This document shows, piece by piece, positions 26,058-34,241 of a stretch of 60,808 bases of DNA. The notes below the pieces were generated by a model that worked only from the letters and a program-made list of their open reading frames with translations, was not told where the DNA came from and made no database searches. The position numbers and the translations under genes were made by a program. The first letter of the stretch is position 1, and every line of letters begins with the position of its first letter. Origin of the DNA: Anaerolineaceae bacterium UBA4890 (GTDB lineage Bacteria; Chloroflexota; Anaerolineae; Anaerolineales; Anaerolineaceae); assembly GCA_002399085.1 (NCBI GenBank), contig DHCY01000028.1:548-61355 (forward strand). The letters run 5' to 3'.

Positions 26058-26723
26058 ATGAGCCAACTACTACAACCAAATCAAAGAATGATCGTACTGG
26101 CTGGCAATATTGGCAGTGGGAAGACCTCCCTGACCCAGCTGCTCAGCCTGTCTTTTGGGTGGACGCCATCATATGAATCGGTTGACAACAACCCCTACCT
26201 GGCGGATTTCTATGCCGATATGAAAACCTGGGCAATGCATTTGCAGATGTACTTTCTGGGTAACCGCGCTAATGAGATCGAAAATCTGGCGAAGGCGGGC
26301 AATTCGGCAGTGTTGGATCGCAGTATTTACGAAGACGCCCACATTTTTGTGCGAGCGCTGCATGAAATGGGCAATCTATCGGACCGTGAATATCAGTCTT
26401 ACTTCAAGTTGTATGAGCTTGTATTGCGTACGCTACCCAAGCCGACCCTGCTGATCCGCCTGCAGACGCCGGTGGAGACGCTTGTGGATCGAATTCAACG
26501 GCGGTCACGCTCAATTGAAGGCACCATCGACCCGGACTATCTGCGCTTACTTGATTCTTATTACAAGCAGTGGGACCAGGAGTACACTGAGAGCCCTGTG
26601 CTCACAATTGACAGTCAGAAGTTCGATTTTGTTAATAACCCGGAGCATTTCAATGAAATCGTCGAGACTATCGAGACCTGTATAGCGAATAATACCAATA
26701 TGATATTGTCAGAACCGGCATAG
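26058..26723 (+). CDS. Deoxynucleoside kinase family protein
   Basis: 221 aa from the ATG at 26058, one base after the nrdJ stop. The P-loop is GNIGSGKT at 16-23; DRSIYEDAHIF carries the DRS motif; RIQRRSRSIE is the Arg-rich lid. This places it in the deoxyadenosine/deoxycytidine/deoxyguanosine kinase family, which phosphorylates deoxynucleosides for salvage. Substrate preference cannot be read from the sequence. Linkage to nrdR-nrdJ puts de novo and salvage dNTP supply under one promoter. Confidence 0.88.
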   Translation: MSQLLQPNQRMIVLAGNIGSGKTSLTQLLSLSFGWTPSYESVDNNPYLADFYADMKTWAMHLQMYFLGNRANEIENLAKAGNSAVLDRSIYEDAHIFVRALHEMGNLSDREYQSYFKLYELVLRTLPKPTLLIRLQTPVETLVDRIQRRSRSIEGTIDPDYLRLLDSYYKQWDQEYTESPVLTIDSQKFDFVNNPEHFNEIVETIETCIANNTNMILSEPA

Positions 26724-26804
26724 AGGGGGTGCCGGCGTTTTATTGCATCCGTAAGGTGCGGCTTCCACGCCGTGACGCCACCTGGGAGTGGGTTGTATTC
26801 GTTT

Positions 26805-28070
26805 TTACTCCTGCCAGGTTAATTCCCAATCGCCGATGAAAACGCTTTCGCCTTCTTGGATGCCGGCTTTGCGCAGGGCTTTGTCCACCCCTATACCTGC
26901 CATCAACTTCTGGAAGCGCCTGACAGAGCCTGGCTGATCAAAGTAGGTCATCGCCGCAGCCCGTTCGATGCGCTTGCCTGTAACAATGTAACCCTCATCG
27001 GTTTTTTCAATTTCAAAGGCATCCGGGTCTTCATCGCTTCTATAGACCGGCAAAGCCGTCTCAACAGGCTCAACAGGCAGCGCCTGCAGTTCATGAAAAG
27101 CCTTCCACATTAATTCTTTAAGATTTAAATGGCTGACAGCCGAGATCGGCATCAATTCGATGCCCTCTTCAGCAAATTGCTGGCTCAAGGCAGGGAATTT
27201 CTCCGACACCATGGGCAGATCCATTTTATTCAGAACCACAATCTGCGGGAGCCCACCCAAGCGCTCATCAAACATATCCAGCTCACTATTGATAGCCTCA
27301 AAATCGGCGTGCGGGTCCTCGCTAAGCCCGTCCAAAACATGGATGAGTATGCGCGTACGCTGCACGTGGCGCAAAAACTGGAAACCCAGCCCAATACCCT
27401 CGGATGCCCCTTCAATCAGACCCGGAATGTCCGCCATAACCATGGTGTTATCCAGGTCCAGCTGAACAACCCCCAGGTTGGGCTCCAACGTGGTGAACGG
27501 ATAGTCGGCGATCTTGGGTGTCGCCCGGGTTGTCGCCGCCAAAATTGACGATTTTCCGGCATTTGGCAGCCCGACCAAGCCAATATCCGCAATCAGTTTC
27601 AATTCGAGCCTAAGCGTGAATTCCTCGCCGGGCTCGCCTCTCTCTGCGGTCAACGGCATCTGGTTCCGGCTGGTGGCAAAGTGCTGGTTGCCGCGACCAC
27701 CGCGACCGCCTTTGGCAACAGTGAGGGTCTGGTTAGGTTCAACCAGATCGCCGATCAATTCAGTAGTCTCATCGTTATACACGATTGTGCCTGGCGGCAC
27801 TTCGATCACCAGGTCGGGAGCAGAGCGACCGGTTCGGTTGGAAGGTCCGCCGTTTTTGCCAGCGTTTGCAGCAAATTTTTGGTTGAAATGGAAACGGTTA
27901 AGCGTATTGAGAGTCGGCACAACCTTCAAAATCACATCGCCGCCGCGCCCGCCGTCGCCACCGTCGGGACCGCCTTTGGGTCGGAATTTTTCCCGGTGCA
28001 TGTGCACCATACCATCGCCGCCTTTTCCGGAAGCCACACTGATAAGTACTGAATCGATAAACATAGTCAT
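26805..28070 (-). CDS. obg: GTPase Obg
   Basis: 421 aa, full Obg/CgtA with three domains: the glycine-rich Obg fold (about 1-158, GGDGMVHMHREKFRPKGGPDGGDGGRGG), a G domain with GLPNAGKSS, DIPGLIEGAS and NKMD, and a C-terminal OCT domain from about 345. It acts in 50S ribosome assembly and stress signalling. Two in-frame ATGs (28070 and 28064) follow AGAAAGAG, and either could start. It is preceded by the terminator of the upstream gene, so it needs its own promoter in the 34-base gap. Confidence 0.95.
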   Translation of the reverse strand: MTMFIDSVLISVASGKGGDGMVHMHREKFRPKGGPDGGDGGRGGDVILKVVPTLNTLNRFHFNQKFAANAGKNGGPSNRTGRSAPDLVIEVPPGTIVYNDETTELIGDLVEPNQTLTVAKGGRGGRGNQHFATSRNQMPLTAERGEPGEEFTLRLELKLIADIGLVGLPNAGKSSILAATTRATPKIADYPFTTLEPNLGVVQLDLDNTMVMADIPGLIEGASEGIGLGFQFLRHVQRTRILIHVLDGLSEDPHADFEAINSELDMFDERLGGLPQIVVLNKMDLPMVSEKFPALSQQFAEEGIELMPISAVSHLNLKELMWKAFHELQALPVEPVETALPVYRSDEDPDAFEIEKTDEGYIVTGKRIERAAAMTYFDQPGSVRRFQKLMAGIGVDKALRKAGIQEGESVFIGDWELTWQE

Positions 28071-28104
28071 TCTCTTTCTATTGGTTCAAGAAGTTTAGCA
28101 CGAA

Positions 28105-28132
28105 AAAGAGGTCGGGATTGCCCGACCTCTTT
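28105..28132 (-). terminator. Intrinsic terminator of the cDPG-synthase-like gene
   Basis: A perfect 12-bp stem (AAAGAGGTCGGG and its complement) with a 4-base loop; on the minus strand the 3' arm ends in CTCTTTTT. It lies 17 bases after the stop at 28150. Confidence 0.9.
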
Positions 28133-28149
28133 ACGTGGTTCTTTCGAAA

Positions 28150-29469
28150 TTACTTATCGAACATCTTCTTGAGAACGTCTTCCAGGTCTGGTTTGCCGAT
28201 CTCTTCGAGTTCGTAGCCCACGCGTTGGGTCGGTTTGTCGATCTTCATCACGCGGGTCAGGTCAATCGGGGTGCCGATTACAACCAGGTCAACATCAGAG
28301 GCATTGATGGTGGTTTCCAGGTCGCGGATTTGTTTGTCGCCATAACCCATGGCAGGCAAAATGTTGCCGGTTTCGGGATATTTTGCGTAAGTGGCGGTAA
28401 TTTCACCGACAGCGAAAGGTCGCGGGTCAACGATTTCAGCGGCACCAAAGCGGCGGGCAGCCACCCAGCCAGCACCGATCTTCATTCCACCGTGGGTCAG
28501 GGTGGGGCCATCTTCCACGACCAAAACGCGCTTGCCGCGAATAGCTTCAGGATCGGGTACATAAATCGGGGAAGCACCTTCGATGATGACGGCATCCGGA
28601 TTGACAGAATGGATGTTATCACGCACCTTAATGATGTCATCAGCATTAGCGGTGTCAACTTTGTTGATCACGACAACGTCAGCCATGCGAATGTTAACTT
28701 CGCCGGGGTAGTAAGCGAGCTCATGACCAGGGCGCAAGGGGTCCGCAACCGTGATCAGCAAGTCTGTTTTGTAGAATGGGAAGTCATTATTACCGCCGTC
28801 CCAGAGCACAACATCAACTTCCTTTTCGGCTTCGCGCAGAATGGCTTCGTAATCAACGCCGGCAAAAACGATCACACCACTGTCGATGTGAGGTTCGTAC
28901 TCTTCGCGTTCTTCGATGGTGCATTCATGTAAATCGAGGTCGGCATAGGTAGCGAAACGCTGCACTTTTTGCTTTACCAGGTCACCATAAGGCATGGGGT
29001 GGCGAATTGCTGCCACTTTGAAGCCCATATCCTGCAGGATAGCGGCAACGCGGCGGGTGGTCTGGCTCTTGCCCGACCCGGTGCGCACAGCGCAGATGCC
29101 GATGACGGGTTTGGTCGACTTCACCTGGGTCGCTTTGGTACCCATCAAACGAAAATCCGCTCCCAATGAATTGACCAGGGCAGATTTGTGCATGACATAG
29201 TCATAGGGCACGTCGCTATATGCAAAGACAACTTCATCGACGTCGAACTTTTTGATCAGTTCGGGCAGTTCAGACTCGGGGTAGATGTCGATGCCGTTGG
29301 GGTACAGCATTCCTGCCAATTCTTTTGGATACTTACGACCTTCGATATTGGGGATCTGGGTGGCAGTGAAGGCTACAACTTCATACTTATCGTTGTCACG
29401 ATAATAGGTGTTGAAATTGTGGAAGTCACGACCTGCAGCTCCCATGATGATTGTACGAATACGACTCAT
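28150..29469 (-). CDS. Cyclic 2,3-diphosphoglycerate synthase-like GTPase (COG2403-type)
   Basis: 439 aa, cytosolic. The N-terminal part has a Rossmann-like MGAAGRDFHNFNTYYRDN segment and FAYSDVPYDYVMH. The central part is P-loop-like, with TGSGKS at 130-135, then VVLWDGGNNDFPF and VVVINKVDTANADD, an NKxD-type guanine specificity motif. This fits the family of archaeal cyclic 2,3-diphosphoglycerate synthases and bacterial relatives annotated only as GTPases. The bacterial function is not established, and I do not claim cDPG production. It follows argS by 38 bases on the same strand and ends at its own terminator. Confidence 0.7.
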   Translation of the reverse strand: MSRIRTIIMGAAGRDFHNFNTYYRDNDKYEVVAFTATQIPNIEGRKYPKELAGMLYPNGIDIYPESELPELIKKFDVDEVVFAYSDVPYDYVMHKSALVNSLGADFRLMGTKATQVKSTKPVIGICAVRTGSGKSQTTRRVAAILQDMGFKVAAIRHPMPYGDLVKQKVQRFATYADLDLHECTIEEREEYEPHIDSGVIVFAGVDYEAILREAEKEVDVVLWDGGNNDFPFYKTDLLITVADPLRPGHELAYYPGEVNIRMADVVVINKVDTANADDIIKVRDNIHSVNPDAVIIEGASPIYVPDPEAIRGKRVLVVEDGPTLTHGGMKIGAGWVAARRFGAAEIVDPRPFAVGEITATYAKYPETGNILPAMGYGDKQIRDLETTINASDVDLVVIGTPIDLTRVMKIDKPTQRVGYELEEIGKPDLEDVLKKMFDK

Positions 29470-29507
29470 ATAATTCTCCTTTTTTTCTTTGTTTCTTCTA
29501 TTCTACT

Positions 29508-31259
29508 CTACATCACTTGCGGAGCTTGAATGCCCAGCAAGTTGAATGTCTTTTCCAGGCAGACCTTGGCAGCATGCACGAGCGCCAGGCGGGAGGTGCG
29601 CACTTCGCCCTCTGCTTTGAGCACCTGGCACTGGTTGTAAAAATCGTTAAACGCCTTCGCCAATTCGTAGGCATATGCAGCCAGTGTCGAAGGCTTGAAG
29701 TCTTTTGCCGATTTACTCACTTCGTCGGGCAATTTTGAGAGCAGTTCGATCAGGTTGACCTCGCTGGGTTCCAACGTATAGTTGAATGCGCCTTGTTCTT
29801 GCGGCTGGCTGCCAGCTCTGCGCAATATGCTGTTCGCGCGCACGTTTGCGTACTGGATGTAAGGGGCGGATTGCCCGTTGAAATCCAGGGCGCTTTCCCA
29901 ATCGAAGGTGACGATCTTGGTGTTTTCGCGCGAGATCATCGGATATTTGATTGCACCCAATGCCACTTTTTGGGCAACGTCCAGCATGATGGCAGGGTCA
30001 AGTTCGGGGTTTTTCTCATGCACAACGTCCAGCGCGCGCTGTGTGGCTTCCCGGACCAAATCATCCAACAGGACGACTGTGCCATCACGGGACGACATGA
30101 TCACATTGCCGGGCAGGTTCACAATTTCGTATGCCAGGTGGTGAATTTTTGTTGCCCACGGGTAACCCATCAATTCGAGGATCTTGCGCATTTGCTTCAT
30201 GTGCAGGCTCTGGCGGACGTCGATGACGTAGATCGATTGGTCCAGCTCATATTCCTCGAACTTCATGATCGCCAGTGGCAGTTCTTTAGTGGCATAGAGT
30301 GATGTTCCATCAGAACGGAGGATAACGGCAACCCTGTATTCCTCTTTTGTGCCCAAAATTGCATCGATATCGACGATTACCGGATTTTCGGGGCGACCAT
30401 CGGTGGCGATTCCACTTTCGATCAAGCGATCTACAATCTCTTTGCCTGAGTCTTCGACGTCGCTCTCGAAATAAATGCGGTCAAAGTGCTCGCCGAGAAG
30501 CTCATAAACCTGGGCGAAACCGTCCATCGACCATTGCCTGGTTTGCAGCCAGAGGTCGTGGATATGTTCATCACCAGCATCCCAACGAGCAAAGTAGGCT
30601 CTGACTTCATCCTCGAACCCTTCCTGCTCGTGAAAACGCCGATCAGCTTCGGAATAGAGGTCTGCCATCCAGCGCATTTCGTCAGCAGCTGGCTGCTCAC
30701 CAGCATGGTACATCTCGTAATTGCACATCCACTTGATAACGTGCAGCCCGATGTCGCCGATGTAATTAGCTCGGATCACAGTCTTGCCGCTGGCTTCCAG
30801 GATATTGCAGACCGAACCGCCTAATATGACGTTGCGCAAATGCCCGACATGAAGTGGTTTGTGGGTGTTGGGATTGGAATATTCGACCATTACGGTCTCG
30901 TCGGTCGGCTGGGCAGTGCCAAATCGGGGACCCTGCGAGTTGATTTGCTCTACCACACTCGCGGCGTAAAGGGCGGTATCAAAATAGAGGTTCAAGTAGC
31001 CTTTAACAGCTTCAGCGCGGGTGAAACCAGCCGGCAAACCGATGACTTCTTTGAGTTTTTCTGCGAGAAATTGAGCGTGCTGAGGCACAGGACCGGTCTT
31101 GTTGGTGTCGGCTGCTGCCAGCGGAAAGAGCGGCGCCGCCATGCCCCATTCACCGGAAAAGGGAATGCTGCGAAACTCAACTTTGCCGGTTGGCAAGTCG
31201 TTTTGCAAGCAAAATTCATCGATTCTTTGGGCGATTTGGCCTTTTACGTCTTCGAACAT
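29508..31259 (-). CDS. argS: Arginyl-tRNA synthetase
   Basis: 583 aa from the ATG at 31259, preceded by AGAGGAGACC; the frame is open further upstream but only into repeat DNA. The N-terminal Add1 domain precedes the class I site: EYSNPNTHKPLHVGHLRN contains the HIGH motif as HVGH. The KMSKS position reads MSSRDG, a variant known in many ArgRS. The C-terminal anticodon-binding DALR domain ends with LGIQAPQVM. Synthesis of Arg-tRNA(Arg), cytosol. Confidence 0.95.
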   Translation of the reverse strand: MFEDVKGQIAQRIDEFCLQNDLPTGKVEFRSIPFSGEWGMAAPLFPLAAADTNKTGPVPQHAQFLAEKLKEVIGLPAGFTRAEAVKGYLNLYFDTALYAASVVEQINSQGPRFGTAQPTDETVMVEYSNPNTHKPLHVGHLRNVILGGSVCNILEASGKTVIRANYIGDIGLHVIKWMCNYEMYHAGEQPAADEMRWMADLYSEADRRFHEQEGFEDEVRAYFARWDAGDEHIHDLWLQTRQWSMDGFAQVYELLGEHFDRIYFESDVEDSGKEIVDRLIESGIATDGRPENPVIVDIDAILGTKEEYRVAVILRSDGTSLYATKELPLAIMKFEEYELDQSIYVIDVRQSLHMKQMRKILELMGYPWATKIHHLAYEIVNLPGNVIMSSRDGTVVLLDDLVREATQRALDVVHEKNPELDPAIMLDVAQKVALGAIKYPMISRENTKIVTFDWESALDFNGQSAPYIQYANVRANSILRRAGSQPQEQGAFNYTLEPSEVNLIELLSKLPDEVSKSAKDFKPSTLAAYAYELAKAFNDFYNQCQVLKAEGEVRTSRLALVHAAKVCLEKTFNLLGIQAPQVM

Positions 31260-31313
31260 GGTCTCCTCTGGTTTATCGACAGGATTATAACACCCCACTA
31301 GTTTATTTTCTGC

Positions 31314-31500
31314 CTTCCTGAGCCTTCTTTGCGCCACGAAGTGTGCTTTGCAAGGATCTTCCAATAGATTTTAGTAAGAAGTCCCAATTATTAGAATCAA
31401 ATCATTAGGATCCTTCGTTCCTCAGAATGACAAACCACCTCAGAATGACAAACCACCTCAAAATAACAAACAACAAAGACTTCACTGCATCCAGGATGAC
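31314..31500. repeat. Inverted pair of dispersed repeats upstream of argS
   Basis: A forward unit (CTTCCTGAGCC ... CAAGGATCTT, 31314-31357, with a CACGAAGTGTG insert) is followed after about 50 bases by reverse-orientation units (GGATCCTTCG ... CAGAATGACA, then AGAATGACAAACCACCTC repeated). The two orientations could pair as a long imperfect hairpin. No gene is seen between argS and rpsT. Confidence 0.75.
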
Positions 31501-31520
31501 AAAAAATTTAACGCAAAAAA

Positions 31521-31544
31521 GGCGAGGTATAAAAAAACCTCGCC
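31521..31544 (-). terminator. Terminator of rpsT
   Basis: Perfect 8-bp stem GGCGAGGT / ACCTCGCC around an A-rich loop. Read on the minus strand it is followed by CTTTTTT-type sequence. It lies 22 bases past the rpsT stop. Confidence 0.85.
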
Positions 31545-31566
31545 TCTGATCTACGACGATTAAAAA

Positions 31567-31833
31567 CTAATTCTTGATCGAGTTGTACTGAGCCATCAAG
31601 CGGGATTTGCGGCGCGCGGCATTGTTCTTATGGATGACGCCTTTAGCGGCAGCCTTGTCCAACGCGCGGATTGCCTTCAAAACTTCGGCTTCAGCCAATT
31701 CAGCATTTTCCGTGCGAATTGCGCTTTGTGCTCTGCGGATATAAGTGCGTGCAGAACCACGATAGACACGATTGCGAAGCCGTGCCGCCGCGTTTTGTTT
31801 GTTTCGCTTGATTTGAGACTTAATGTTAGCCAA
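31567..31833 (-). CDS. rpsT: 30S ribosomal protein S20
   Basis: 88 aa, typical length. Begins MANIKSQIKRNKQNAAARLRNR and continues with three helices rich in Lys, Arg and Ala, ending MAQYNSIKN. The start is TTG, 8 bases after GGAGGAAG. Monocistronic, with its own terminator. S20 binds 16S rRNA early in small-subunit assembly. Confidence 0.95.
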   Translation of the reverse strand: MANIKSQIKRNKQNAAARLRNRVYRGSARTYIRRAQSAIRTENAELAEAEVLKAIRALDKAAAKGVIHKNNAARRKSRLMAQYNSIKN

Positions 31834-31967
31834 TTTCTTCCTCCAAACTAAAACTTCATAATTCCAAACGATTATTCTACACTAAAAACAGCAATTGTCC
31901 AGAAATTGACAGGGCAATTATGCTTGTTCAAGGAAACATCACAATTAATAATCCTCATACAGCTTAA

Positions 31968-31976
31968 TGGTATCAT
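31968..31976 (+). promoter_or_regulatory. Extended -10 promoter of rnpB
   Basis: TGGTATCAT (TGn plus TATCAT) ends 7 bases before the predicted 5' end of the RNase P RNA, the spacing expected for a transcription start there. Confidence 0.6.
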
Positions 31977-31983
31977 CAATTTA

Positions 31984-32319
31984 CTCAGGTCAGCCAGGTG
32001 CGCGCGCTTTTAAAGTGAGGAAAGTCCGTACACCACAGAGCAGGATGCCAGGTAACCCCTGGGAGGGCGTAAGCTCTCGGACAAGGGCCACAGAGATATA
32101 CCGCTCGCAAGAGCAAGGGTGAAAAGGTGGTGTAAGAGACCACCGGCGCCGCTGGCAACAGGGGCGGCCAGGTAACCCCCATCCGGTGCAAGGTCAAACA
32201 GGAGAAAGAGCCTGCTCGGCTCATTCGATCTCTGGGTAGACCGCATGGAGCTGGCTGGTGACAGCCTGCCAAGATAGATGCGCATCCGCGACAGAATACG
32301 GCTTACCGGTTGACCTGAG
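31984..32319 (+). ncRNA. rnpB: RNase P RNA (bacterial type A)
   Basis: About 336 nt. The ends pair as CTCAGGTCA (31984-31992) and TGACCTGAG (32311-32319), forming P1. Universal cores are present: GAGGAAAGTCCG followed by ACACC (about 32017), AGGGTGAAA with GGTGGTGTAAGAGACCACC (about 32115-32143), GGGTAGACC (about 32233) and ACAGAATACGGCTTAC (32291-32306). It is the catalytic RNA that matures tRNA 5' ends; rnpA is not in the window. Confidence 0.96.
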
Positions 32320-32368
32320 AATGGAACTTTATAAGGGGTTTGAGGGTTAATACTATAGAAAGATTTTT

Positions 32369-33391
32369 ATGAAAAAGTGGATCGTACCCTCTATTGTTGC
32401 CGTTTTTGCTATCATCTTACTTGGGGTGTTTGCCTGCAATCGTTCAGCAGACGCGCCAGGTGATCTTTCTGTTAAGATTCTTTCTCCAACATCTGGTCAG
32501 GTGCTTGCACTCAACAACGAGGTTGTCATCCAATCGGTCATTCCGGTTGGTGCCAGGTGGTCCCGTCTGGAGCTGCTGACAAATTCTGTCCCAGTTCGGC
32601 TTGACCTGGCAGAAAACTACCCGGAAGATACGATTCTGGTCGCTCAGCCCTGGATCCCTACGGCGGAAGGGGCTTTCATGATCACGGTCAATTTGTATGA
32701 TGAAAACGGACGAAATTTTGTCAGCGACCAGGTTGCTGTGCTGGTACAGGCACTATCCAACCAGGAACTGACAATCACTCCCAGCCCAACCCCAGAGCTT
32801 ACGATGACCCCCACAATAACGCCAACCGACGCGCCTTGCACCATGTCGGCAATTTTGGTCAGTGATGTCACCATCCCGGCGGGAACAATTTTGGACCCTG
32901 GAAAGCGGTTTACGAAGACCTGGCGGATGCAGAATACCGGGACCTGCGAATGGGAAGATTACAAATTGGTATATCTGCGTGGGAATCGCATGGGCGGGAA
33001 TTCTCCCTCACCTATACGTAAAATTCAGCCCGGCGAGTTGTTTGATTTGTCACTGGAGATGACCGCGCCCAGTTATCATGGCTTTTATGAGGGTATCTGG
33101 CAGATCCAGGCTGAGAATGGCAGCCTGATCGGACCGGAATTGAAGGTTGTATTGGGTATTCCGACACCTACCCCGACCCAAACTCAAACGAACACAGCCA
33201 CCCCAACGGCAACACCTTCTCCGACCGCAACCGCAACCTCCACGCCCACATTTACACCAACGAGTACAAAGACAAAAACGCCGACTCCAACCAAGACTTT
33301 AACACCGACCCCAACCGGAACGTTGACGCCCACAATCACCGGAACGCTTACACCTACCCAAACTGGAACACCAAGCTCTGGAAATTGGTAG
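32369..33391 (+). CDS. Lipoprotein with NBR1-type Ig-like domain and Thr/Pro-rich tail
   Basis: 340 aa. A signal segment (about 5-22) ends VFAC, so Cys23 is a plausible lipidation site, though Phe at -2 is unusual; alternatively it is a simple membrane anchor. An N-terminal beta-rich domain (about 30-130) is followed by a first Thr/Pro linker. A domain at about 157-258 (GTILDPGKRFTKTWRMQNTGTCEWEDY, PGELFDLSLEMTAPSYHGFYEGIWQI) matches the NBR1 Ig-like pattern common in Chloroflexota surface proteins. The last 75 residues are repeats of TPT/TAT, likely a glycosylatable stalk. Function unknown; surface location is inferred. Confidence 0.75.
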   Translation: MKKWIVPSIVAVFAIILLGVFACNRSADAPGDLSVKILSPTSGQVLALNNEVVIQSVIPVGARWSRLELLTNSVPVRLDLAENYPEDTILVAQPWIPTAEGAFMITVNLYDENGRNFVSDQVAVLVQALSNQELTITPSPTPELTMTPTITPTDAPCTMSAILVSDVTIPAGTILDPGKRFTKTWRMQNTGTCEWEDYKLVYLRGNRMGGNSPSPIRKIQPGELFDLSLEMTAPSYHGFYEGIWQIQAENGSLIGPELKVVLGIPTPTPTQTQTNTATPTATPSPTATATSTPTFTPTSTKTKTPTPTKTLTPTPTGTLTPTITGTLTPTQTGTPSSGNW

Positions 33392-33402
33392 TAGCTTGTA
33401 TT

Positions 33403-33615
33403 CCCCTACAAAACCGCGGACACCTCTTGTGAGTGCGTGTGCTCGGCGGGGACGCCGGCACAATCGCCGCTGATCCCCTATAAAAATGCGGACACCTCTT
33501 GTGAGTGCGTGTGCTCGGCGGGGACGCCGGCACAATCGCCGCTGATCCCCTACAAAACCGCGGACATCTTTGGTGAATTCCTGTGCTCGGCGGGGATGCC
33601 GGCACAATCACCGCT
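33403..33615. repeat. Three 72-bp tandem repeats with internal hairpins
   Basis: Units start at 33403, 33475 and 33547, an exact 72-base period, the third being more diverged. Each carries a GC-rich hairpin: GTGCTCGGCG, GGGA, CGCCGGCAC. Because 72 is divisible by three, several frames stay open on both strands, but there is no sign of a real gene. Confidence 0.88.
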
Positions 33616-33669
33616 ATCAGCTATCACCTATCAGCTATCACCTATCAGCTATTAGCTATCAGCTATCAC
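33614..33669. repeat. TATCAGC/TATCACC heptamer array at the nitroreductase stop
   Basis: About eight 7-base units following directly on the 72-bp repeats. The stop codon of the minus-strand gene (33666-33668) lies inside the last unit. It matches the array at 511-569. Confidence 0.82.
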
Positions 33670-34241
33670 CAATGCACAATCAATTCATCGAGCGTTCGTT
33701 TTGGCACATGGTGGACGCCATCTGCATCGCGGTAATATTCGATTCCCTGGTTCGTGTCGTAATCTTCAATGACACAAATTTCAGCCGGTTTTCCCAGGGC
33801 AATCACCAAGACGATCTCCAGGTTAGCGCTCAACCCCAGCAACTCGCGCAGGCTCTCGCGTTCAAACGCCTTAACCATGCAGCCGCCGAATCCCTGCTCA
33901 GAAGCTCCTAACAGCATTGTCTGAGCGGCGATGCCGGCTTCGATTTCAAAGATCGGCTTGATCTCTTTATCACCAAGGATGATGATGTAACCAGTTGGTT
34001 TTTCGCCTTCAATCGGTCCACCCCAATCCTTCAGGTAACCAGCGAATTTGACATTCTGAAAGACCTGCTCGCACTCTTCTTCGTCGCTCACCAACCAGAA
34101 CTTTAGCGCCTGCAGGTTTGCCGGGCTAGGTGAAATTCGCGCCAAGCCTACCATTCCAACCAACAACTCCTGGGGAATGCGGTGGTTTTGATCAAACCGC
34201 CGATAGCTGCGGTTAATGTGTACCAAGTCAGACAAGTTCAT
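33666..34241 (-). CDS. Nitroreductase family protein
   Basis: 191 aa from the ATG at 34241, which has AGGAGA at 4-6 bases; longer starts are possible but lie in the preceding gene. Flavin-binding features: NRSYRRFDQNHRIP near the N terminus, ARISPSPANLQALKFWLV, and a C-terminal half with GIAAQTMLLGASEQGFGGCMV and IVLVIALGKPAE. Probably an FMN-dependent NAD(P)H oxidoreductase of unknown substrate. It overlaps the end of the 4-TM protein gene by 14 bases. Confidence 0.85.
   Translation of the reverse strand: MNLSDLVHINRSYRRFDQNHRIPQELLVGMVGLARISPSPANLQALKFWLVSDEEECEQVFQNVKFAGYLKDWGGPIEGEKPTGYIIILGDKEIKPIFEIEAGIAAQTMLLGASEQGFGGCMVKAFERESLRELLGLSANLEIVLVIALGKPAEICVIEDYDTNQGIEYYRDADGVHHVPKRTLDELIVHW

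Noticed and set aside
26724..26804. Terminator between the deoxynucleoside kinase gene and obg
   Set aside because: The region is GC-rich but I could not fold a clean stem with a T-run for either strand.
33299..33655. Repetitive open frames on both strands with cysteine-rich repeats
   Set aside because: The 72-base period is divisible by three, so frames stay open automatically. No start or SD is convincing.
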